Below are positions 17,275 to 23,326 of a DNA stretch of 23,326 nt, piece after piece. The stretch spans positions 642,621 to 665,946 of the forward strand of contig RDEW01000002.1 of NCBI GenBank assembly GCA_011109175.1, read 5' to 3'. The stretch's first letter is position 1; each line of letters starts with the position of its first letter. Both the position numbers and the translations under genes were made by a program. The stretch is from Dicyema japonicum (lineage: Eukaryota > Dicyemida > Rhombozoa > Dicyemidae). The notes below the pieces were generated by a model, which ran no database searches, was not told the DNA's origin, and saw only the letters and a program-made list of their open reading frames with translations.

Positions 17275-17402
17275 CCACGAAGAGGTTCAGGTATTTTCCA
17301 AATTTGGAAATTACTGTATAAAAATGATCTAATTTTCAAACTGCTCCAAAACCAGGGGGTGCCCCAATGAGGAGGTCCGCCCCAAATGGAGGTTGCACTG
17401 TA
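17275..17402. repeat. Outer terminal region of the minus-strand pogo, with TA
   Basis: On the minus strand the end reads TACAGTGCAACCTCCATTTG, followed by repeated GGGGC and GGGGCACC motifs. Farther in is the perfect palindrome TTCCAAATTTGGAA (17296-17309). TA at 17401-17402 is the expected target dinucleotide. The same region recurs alone at 7505-7640. Confidence 0.65.
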
Positions 17403-17499
17403 TTAGTATAACCCCGGGAACAGAGAAGAGAGGAAAAATTTATCGTCTAATTAAGTGATCCCGGTGTTAGTGCGTTCTCCTTTGTTTCAACTTTTTCTG

Positions 17500-17932
17500 C
17501 AATCTTTTATGATTGTGGGAAGGTTTAATCTCAAATTTGCGAGCATACTTCTGGTTGGCAAGAAACTCATCTCCAAGGGGCTACCAGAAGATCACACCAT
17601 TTTCAAGAATTTTTGTTGTTCGTCACAGAGATGTTCCATAACTTTTTTGAAATCTAATGTGTTCCTAATTTCTTACGTAGGCGTCATTCTGTTACATTTA
17701 AGAAGGATCTGGAGGCATCGGTTTTGTATGACCTCTATTTTGTTCTGCGTGAATATTGACAAGGGTTTAATCTATGCCGTACATGCATGTTCCATTGTCG
17801 GTAGAATATACTGTTTGTATAATAGTCTACTGACCAGGAAGTCGGTTTGGAGTCGTAGCCGTCTCAATAGAACATTGTATGTTTTTTATAATCGTTAATA
17901 ATTATAATATTATAAAAGAATCGTCAAATTAA
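17500..17932 (-). mobile_element. LINE ORF2 C-terminal (thumb) remnant
   Basis: On the minus strand the frame reads VLLRRLRLQTDFLVSRLLYK and QYILPTMEHACTA, then a stop where the family has Trp (TGG to TAG). IKPLSIFTQ lies in a neighbouring frame, followed by IEVIQNRCLQILLKCNRMTP and, after another stop, EIRNTLDFKKVMEHLCDEQQ. This is the ILP-x-x-EY-x-C-x-x-W...IQN-x-x-LR block found at the C-terminus of Jockey/I-type LINEs. The catalytic palm is not present upstream. It lies right after the outer end of the pogo element. Confidence 0.7.
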
Positions 17933-18080
17933 GCATGTTCCATTGTCGGTAGAATATACTGTTTGTATAATAGTCTACTGACCAGGAAGTCGGTTTGGAG
18001 TCGTAGCCGTCTCAATAGAACATTGTATGTTTTTTATAATTGTTAATAATTATAATATTATAAAAGAATCGTCAAATTAA
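17785..18080. repeat. 148-bp tandem duplication at the edge of the LINE remnant
   Basis: Units start at 17785 and 17933 and differ at one visible base (AATCGTTAAT against AATTGTTAAT). The unit spans the LRRLRLQTDFLV...ILPT coding part and an AT-rich, non-coding flank. Only the left unit is continuous with the rest of the LINE remnant. Confidence 0.95.
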
Positions 18081-18539
18081 TATTTTTAAATAAATATTTT
18101 AAAAGATGTTGTTGTCGGACGAGGAGAATGATGTAGTAGAATTATGTAAATTATGTGAGATCAATATAAACATTGATTTATTAAGGTAATATTATTATTT
18201 AGAGTAGAATAATAATTAATTTATTAAAGATTGATGTATCCCCTCTAGCCATTGTACAAATTATCAAATCAATGTCATCGGAATATAATTTATCCAATAA
18301 ATAATATAATAGTATTTGTTTGTGTTTAAATAATCTAAGGACTGTTCTTAACAATGTCATATCTTTTTTGGTTGAGTCAAAAAAACGTGGACTATTTATA
18401 ATACTTCTACCACTTCATCATTGAGATGCGTTAGTATAAAAACATCCTTTCTTATACTATTTTACATGGGCTGGAGTGCAATAGCGGGAAAATGCTTCTG
18501 AAACTAAATTAATTAAATTAAAATTATTTTCAAAGACCA
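18081..18539. other. AT-rich stretch without recognisable genes
   Basis: No mobile-element motif was seen on either strand. A short frame from ATG 18105 (MLLSDEENDVVELCKLCE) reaches a GT...AG-like 17-base segment near 18185, then stops. This is too little to call a gene. Confidence 0.4.
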
Positions 18540-18839
18540 AAAGAAACCAAACTAACTAACTCCTAGATCCTGACTAGTTCCAGCATTCCAGAACTTGTCA
18601 CCAAGTAACGACGTTGTCCCCGGGGAAGAATTGTTGGATCTTCTTGATGTCGGGCAGGCATTGGGCCTCAGTAAGATGGATCCAGTGACGCCATCGGAAG
18701 AAAAATAATTTTGGCAAACTATCCATATAGCACCACAGGGAGTCACGCCTGATCTGTTCATTGGAAATTGTGGATAAGATGAAAGAAATGTTCCTGGTGA
18801 CACGCTGTACTTGAGTTAGGAAATTGCCTAGTCTATTTA
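18540..18839. other. Possible decayed 5' part of LINE B
   Basis: The GC content rises here. A short plus-strand patch reads EELLDLLDVGQALGLSKMDP near 18625-18690. It could be an ORF1 or leader remnant of the LINE that follows, but no zinc knuckle, RRM or 2A-like motif could be recognised. The open frame on the minus strand (18803-18552) looks like a shadow. Confidence 0.3.
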
Positions 18840-20550
18840 ACCTAGGGTTGTCGAAATTTTATTAGAGGAAGCGGGGTGGTGGCCTAATCATTTTATATCA
18901 GAAAGACCATAAATGTGTGGACATCATTTCAGTGGTGAAGAATATCTTGGGAGACGACGATGTTACTGAAGTAAATGCAGTCTCACTTGGGACTTCAAAT
19001 GGTAAAATTACCTTTGTGAACGTCTATTTGCCTCCACCTGGATCTTGCACTACACTATGTCCAATTCATCTACTTTGGCTAACTTGAACGACGTGATCAT
19101 TAAGTGGAATATCAACGCCAAATACCCTCTATGTTTGGCAAGTCAACCGTCCGATTCAAAAGGAAAAGTACTACTTGCTCAGACAGGACCTTTCACGGTC
19201 ATGAATGACCCGTCAGAACATACGAGAACCCCCTTCATAGAGTCAGACAAACTAACTTCTCTTAGACATCATGTTTTGTTCTCCTGGCCTGGCGGCAATA
19301 TCGACTTGGTCAGTCACTTACAACTCAAGAAGTGACCATAATGTGATCCTTTTAAAGATCGAGAGAAAACGTCAACCAGGAGGACGTTCCCAGAACAATT
19401 CAACCACAAACGAGACTTTACCGTGCACTTACAGACAACCTACTGCAGAACCTGGATGGCATTACTTCCATGGACGAAGTAGTCGCAAATGTAACCCGCA
19501 CTATTTTGGATAGAGATCACTATCTGTACCTAAACACCACCTTAACTACACCAGGGGATATGACAGGTCAACTTTAACCAAGGAAAGAAATGAACTCAAA
19601 AGTCTGCCGATTAATTACTGAGGTTAAATTTAGACTGAAGGCTTTGAACAATCATCTAAAAAACAGAGAGGTAAAAGCACAAATATCAAGAAGGAAGCAT
19701 GTGTTCTGTTCGTTGAATAGAAATAGACCACTATTAAATTTGGAAGACCATCCGAGACGCCTCAAGAGAGGATGACCACAGCAAAATAAACTTAAACAGC
19801 CTAATAAAATACTATGTGAAAATATCCCATAAAGACCATAAGAAATCGGATGTATCTCAGAAATATCTCAGTAAACCGAAAAGGAACCGGATACGATTCA
19901 CTTTACTGAAAACGACGTGAGAAATGCATTGAAAGCCATTAAAACAACCTATTCTAACGGACCGGATAAGATTCCAATGATCCTCTTAAAGAACTTGGGA
20001 GACCATGGAATCGCTGCATTAACAAAGATATTCAACCACTCCATTAACAAAAATTATATTCCAGTCTTATGGAAGCTTGCCACCTACGTCCAATTTTGAA
20101 ACCCGGTAAAGTGCAGAAGGACCAAGCATCATACAGACAGGTCGCGTTATTGTGATTGGTGTCGAAAATTCTGGAAAGGCTGGTTCTTGCGAAAATCAAA
20201 AAATTTCTTCCAGACTTGTCATTTCAACATGGTTTTAAAAAGGAGAGGTCTACTTCGACCCACTTATCTGCATTGACTAACTTTATATGATATGGTTTCT
20301 GGTACAGGCCGGGACACATGGATTCGTGTCGAAAATTCTGGAAAGGCTGGTTCTTGCGAAAATCAAAAATTTTTTGCCGGACTTGTCATTTCAACATGGT
20401 TTTTAAAAGGAGAGGTCTACTTCGACCCACTTATCTGCATTGACTAACTTTATATGATATGGTTTCTGGTACAGGCCGGGACACATGAAGACTGCACTTT
20501 GCTCCAATGACGTCCACAAATCTTTCGAGAAAATGCGGAGTGGTTCACCT
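18840..20550 (+). mobile_element. Non-LTR retrotransposon B: endonuclease, linker, RT up to motif A, decayed
   Basis: The endonuclease part reads VDIISVVKNILGDDDVTEVN and ITFVNVYLPPPGSC (18915-19050). A GDFNAKHP-like block has decayed to WNINAKYPLC near 19100. The end is NSRSDHNVILLKIE near 19330. The linker holds TLTKERNELKSLP. The RT region reads ALKAIKTTYSNGPDKIPMIL (near 19930), NYIPVLWKLA, LRPILKPGKVQKDQASYR and ILERLVLAKIKKFLP. LSFQHGFKKERSTSTHLSAL follows, then motif A as SNDVHKSFEKMR (near 20510). The YxDD box is absent: the sequence breaks off about 20550 and the 2A-bearing leader of LINE C follows. Many stops and frame changes are present. The blocks resemble CR1/L2-type RT. Confidence 0.75.
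20154..20487. repeat. 167-bp tandem duplication within LINE B RT
   Basis: The segment GATTGGTGTCG...GGGACACATG (20154-20320) recurs at 20321-20487. Several differences are visible (AATTTCTTCCAG against ATTTTTTGCCGG, and a shifted A/T run). The unit covers the KILERLVLAKIKKFL...QHGFKKERS region. The divergence argues against a simple assembly error. Confidence 0.9.
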
Positions 20551-20634
20551 GTATGGTGGTGTTGTGCATCACATGATGTTAAAAAGAACTACACTTTCCC
20601 TATCTCTATCCATGAAGGAGGATGGTTTTCCAGG

Positions 20635-20679
20635 TACGTTTTAATTTTGTGTGGTGACGTCGAATCCAACCCAGGCCCT
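20635..20679 (+). other. 2A-like ribosome-skipping peptide, LINE C
   Basis: The frame reads YVLILCG-DVESNPGP, a complete 2A consensus with the hydrophobic run and the Gly before Asp. The open frame extends upstream through HEGGW without an ATG of its own, into the motif A remnant of LINE B (ATG 20485). An ATG in another frame lies at about 20611, so the original start was probably lost by a one-base shift. Confidence 0.8.
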
Positions 20680-21349
20680 GAAATCAACCTGGTCCTAGGA
20701 AAACTATAAATATTGTCAATGTATATATTCCCCCTACTACCTCCTGTCCAAGTGGGGACAGAATTCTACTTTTTTTAATTTTGAAAGCGCGGATTGTTCC
20801 AACTTCTCTAATTACATCGACACCAATATGGAAGTATTTTACACATTGGTATTATCATCAATTGACCACATGATTAAAACTTTCACGGACATAATACTCA
20901 AAGCAAAAAAACTATTTATTCCAATGGGATGTTATCAAACAAGGAATACCTATTATAATATGCATACAAAAACACATATCAGAGAAAGAAATAAATTAAA
21001 GAGGCAAAAGGAATTATCAAATGACGATTTCCAAAAAATGAAAACCTAAATATACAAATTAAACAAGTTATCAGTCGAGAATCAAAATGCGATTGACATC
21101 ACTTATTGATTCTCTATTGCCAAACACATCCGAGACGCTAATATAAAAGAAAATTAAATATTTGAGACGTTGCAATGAAGGCTCTGAGAAAGCCTTCCAC
21201 GGACAAGGATGTAGGAACATCGACCCAAATGTTTTAATGAAGCACTATGTCGCAATCAGCCATAAAAATTTCTCGAGGGAACACAGAGTCTACAAAAAGA
21301 AGTTGTATTCATCATATGATTCGATTTTCTTTACTCCGCAAGAAGTTCG

Positions 21350-21601
21350 AAACGCAATCATGGATGCCAAAAACTCCCGTTCCCAATATGCTGACAATGT
21401 CTCGATGATGGAATTGAAACACCTTGGTGAAAAAGCAACTGAACAATAATATGATACCTTCTATATTGAAGAAATAAACGCAATCATGGATGCCAAAAAC
21501 TCCCGTTCCCAATATGCTGACAATGTCTCGATGATGGAATTGAAACACCTTGGTGAAAAAGCAACTGAACAATAATATGATACCTTCTATATTGAAGAAC
21601 T
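21350..21601. repeat. 126-bp tandem duplication at the RT entry of LINE C
   Basis: AACGCAATCATGGATGCC...ATATTGAAGAA occurs at 21351 and again at 21477, with no visible difference. The unit is 42 codons long and includes an in-frame TAA near its end (KATEQ-stop). The LINE reading continues after the second unit only after a frame change (NNNMIPSILKNS). Confidence 0.95.
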
Positions 21602-22751
21602 CCATAATTCTGCCAATTCGGAAGCCAAACAAATTTGCAATTGATCCTTCTAATTATCGTCCAATTGAAATATTATGTGCAATGTCCCAAATTTTAGAAA
21701 AAATAATTTTAACACGAATCAAAGATATTGTACCAAATCGAGTATTCCAACATGGATTCCGTGAAAATCATTATACTACGACTCACATAACGAAATTAAC
21801 TCAATATATATATCTGACGGATTCTCCTATCCGAAACCACATAAAAGAACCATAATGGCTTCAATAGACTTGAAGAAATCATTTGACTCCGTGTCCCGGC
21901 TTATAGAGAAAATTTCTGACACTCTTATAAATCCAAACATTGAAAGATGGCTGTCGAACTTTTTTAAATGGAAGAAGAGGACAAGTGATGTCTGACAACA
22001 GAAAATCTAAATCCCGTTTATTGCCGAATGGTGTCTCTCAAGGTTCACCTCTCTTTCCCCTACTCTTCAACCTGTACACCAATGACCTTCCCACCAATGA
22101 CGATCCCGATACATTGATGCTCTCATACGCAGATGACATTGTACTTGCGACGAGAGACTCTAACTATGAGAAGGCAGGGATGAAACTTCAAGTTATATTG
22201 GTATGTTGGAACATTGGCTCATATCAAATCGACTGGAAGTTTCTACAGGAAAGTCGTTTATAACAATTTTTTCTACATATAGAAGATCATTATACTCTCC
22301 CAAATTCAAATTGTTTGGATGTGAAATTCCTATGAATAAGTCTCCAACAATACTAGGATTAAAGTTGGATACTCTTTTGACATACGGCCAACACGTCAAT
22401 GACGTTACTACCAAAGTCAGGAGGAGGATCAACATATTGAAAATTTTGTCCCGATCACCAATCGGGCTCAACACCTTCTTAAATCTACTGAAAATTTACA
22501 GACAATACATACTGCCAGTAATCGAATACACATGTCCTTCCTGGAGCTCGATGATTTCTGAATCGTCGTCTCAAAAATTAAATGCCGCACAAATTGCTGC
22601 CTTGAAAATAATAAATAAGAAAACTGTGGATAACGTATTGAATGTTAAAAAACACCTAAGGTGAAGAGTGAAGTCATTTCTACAGTAGGCAATGAAAACC
22701 GGCTGTCCTCTTTCACTCTAAATCTGCCTAGCTAGATAATGCGGGGAATCT

Positions 22752-23172
22752 ATGGAGAATGAGACGGTCCCCGTTTCTAACAACTCTGTTGGATCTTCGA
22801 GGACCCCGAACGAGAGCCAGAACCCGGAAATCCGGGATCACTTAGTTAGTAGTTAACTTTTAACTTTTTCTAATCCGATGATCTTGGGGTAAAAAAAGAA
22901 GCTTTCGACTCTGTGTCAAGGAGGATTCCACTCATCTCTTGGACGAATGTCTTTAAGATCGAGGCTAGCCTAAAAAAAGCCTCAAAAATCACGGAACGAT
23001 GGATTTCTGGAGAGTTCCAGCCACCATTACCACTTGAAGCCTTGTTGTGAATGATCCATGGAACGCGCCGTCGTGACTGCGAAGGTCCAGTCATTCGACC
23101 GATACGTGCTTGTGTGAGGTCGAGGGAGGAGCATTGGGACAAGATGAGGTCCCTGCTAGTGCGTGCTGGGAT
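22752..23172 (+). pseudogene. Probable LINE ORF1 remnant, stop-interrupted
   Basis: One frame from ATG 22752 runs about 140 codons with three stops. It begins with a polar Asn/Ser/Glu-rich stretch (MENETVPVSNNSVGSSRTPN). KKEAFDSVSRRIPLI and SKITERWISGEFQPPLP follow. The end is VIRPIRACVRSREEHWDKM and RSLLVRAGIT. The polar N-terminus and the RPIRACVRSREEHWDKMRSLL ending resemble the RRM-like part of CR1/Jockey ORF1 proteins. No zinc knuckle follows. This is a weak family match by eye and could be another coding remnant. Confidence 0.35.
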
Positions 23173-23326
23173 CACGTGATTAGTTAGTTTGTGTAACAGT
23201 AATCTCTGGTGCTATTATTATTATTATTTTAAATTATTGTGTGGTTAACGTGGTGTCTTGTGGCTCACCGGATAAGCTGTCACCCATTCCGGAAAAGAAC
23301 GAAAAGAGCCAATAACTTCTCCCCAC
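23173..23326. other. Unassigned right edge, with short (ATT)n
   Basis: It contains a short TTA/ATT run near 23213-23230. No gene, RNA or element end was recognised up to the window edge. Confidence 0.4.

Larger units (their letters stand above)
20560..22700 (+). mobile_element. Non-LTR retrotransposon C: 2A-like leader, truncated EN, nearly complete RT and thumb
   Basis: After the 2A-like peptide (20635-20679) a deletion leads straight to the EN block INIVNVYIPPTTSC near 20710. The linker is at 20828-21300. RT then reads FTPQEVRNAIMDAKNSRSQ (near 21335), MIPSILKNSIILPIRKPNK and NYRPIEILCAMSQILEKIIL. FQHGFRENHYTTTHITKLTQ follows, then motif A IMASIDLKKSFDSVSR (21855-21900). RWLSNF/LNGRRGQV and LLPNGVSQGSPLFPLLFNLY are next, then LSYADDIVLAT (YADD at 22126-22137). 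The thumb is at 22203-22664, with LGLKLDTLLTYGQHVND and YILPVIEYTCPSWSS. Catalytic residues of the RT remain. A handful of frame changes, a deletion and a 126-bp duplication inactivate it. A CR1/L2-like clade is inferred. Confidence 0.85.

Noticed and set aside
17455-17898. A 147-codon plus-strand gene
   Set aside because: The minus strand carries recognisable LINE C-terminal motifs across the same region, so the plus frame is a shadow.
18105-18235. Small gene with a 17-nt intron (ATG 18105, GTAATA...TTTAG)
   Set aside because: Splicing the segment adds only two codons before a stop, so there is nothing to support a real intron or protein.
18552-18803. A minus-strand gene of 83 codons
   Set aside because: There is no ATG-supported domain or similarity, and it lies in what looks like the 5' part of LINE B.
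21312-21632. Repetitive minus-strand protein with internal repeats
   Set aside because: The internal repeat is simply the antisense of the 126-bp tandem duplication in LINE C.
22870-23175. A minus-strand gene of 101 codons
   Set aside because: The plus strand has a more gene-like, though stop-interrupted, frame with ORF1-like features; the minus frame appears to be its shadow.

Overview
The window looks like a repeat-rich stretch of a small, AT-rich invertebrate (metazoan) genome. The evidence is a GCNT-type glycosyltransferase gene with a type II membrane topology, several clades of non-LTR retrotransposon (LINE), Tc1/mariner and pogo/Tigger DNA transposons, a retroviral-type integrase remnant and tRNA-derived SINEs. 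The GCNT gene carries a 22-nt GT...AG intron. Introns this short are very rare in animals but are reported as typical of dicyemid mesozoans, so I infer a dicyemid or a similarly reduced animal; nothing else in the window proves this.

Layout. 1-651: decayed DD34E Tc1/mariner transposase (+). 678-1427: decayed integrase (-). 1702-3410: GCNT-like gene (+), probably the only intact cellular gene here, with its flank. 3519-3719: possible small membrane protein (-). 3788-4438: a SINE joined to a LINE endonuclease fragment; the same block recurs in direct orientation at 7672-8325. 4453-5254: two local tandem duplications. 5030-6081: LINE family A, copy 1 (+), with a 2A-like peptide. 6085-7140: R2/R4-like LINE reverse transcriptase (-). 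7146-7426: SINE (+). 7505-7640: lone pogo terminus. 8110-8560: LINE endonuclease. 8980-10692: inverted second copy of the GCNT unit (-), whose intron acceptor is mutated. 10687-12160: LINE A copy 2 (+), also with a 2A-like peptide. 12185-12840: Jockey-like endonuclease (+). 12993-14636: pogo/Tigger (+). 14735-15314: LINE gag-like ORF1 with zinc knuckles (-). 15325-16395: LINE EN/linker/RT start (+). 16386-17400: second pogo (-). 17500-17932: LINE C-terminus (-). 18840-20550: LINE B (+). 20560-22700: LINE C (+), the best preserved RT, with a third 2A-like peptide just upstream. 22752-23172: probable LINE ORF1 remnant.

How it fits together. The GCNT protein would act in the Golgi, branching O-glycans. 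Almost everything else is decayed mobile DNA, often joined head to head or tail to tail at abrupt junctions. Three 2A-like D-V/I-E-x-N-P-G-P motifs lie at LINE N-termini in two different LINE families, which points to ribosome skipping as a recurrent feature of these elements. Seven local tandem duplications (period 87-226 bp) are scattered through the window, two with a single N at the junction. Some may be assembly artefacts, others have diverged and look real.
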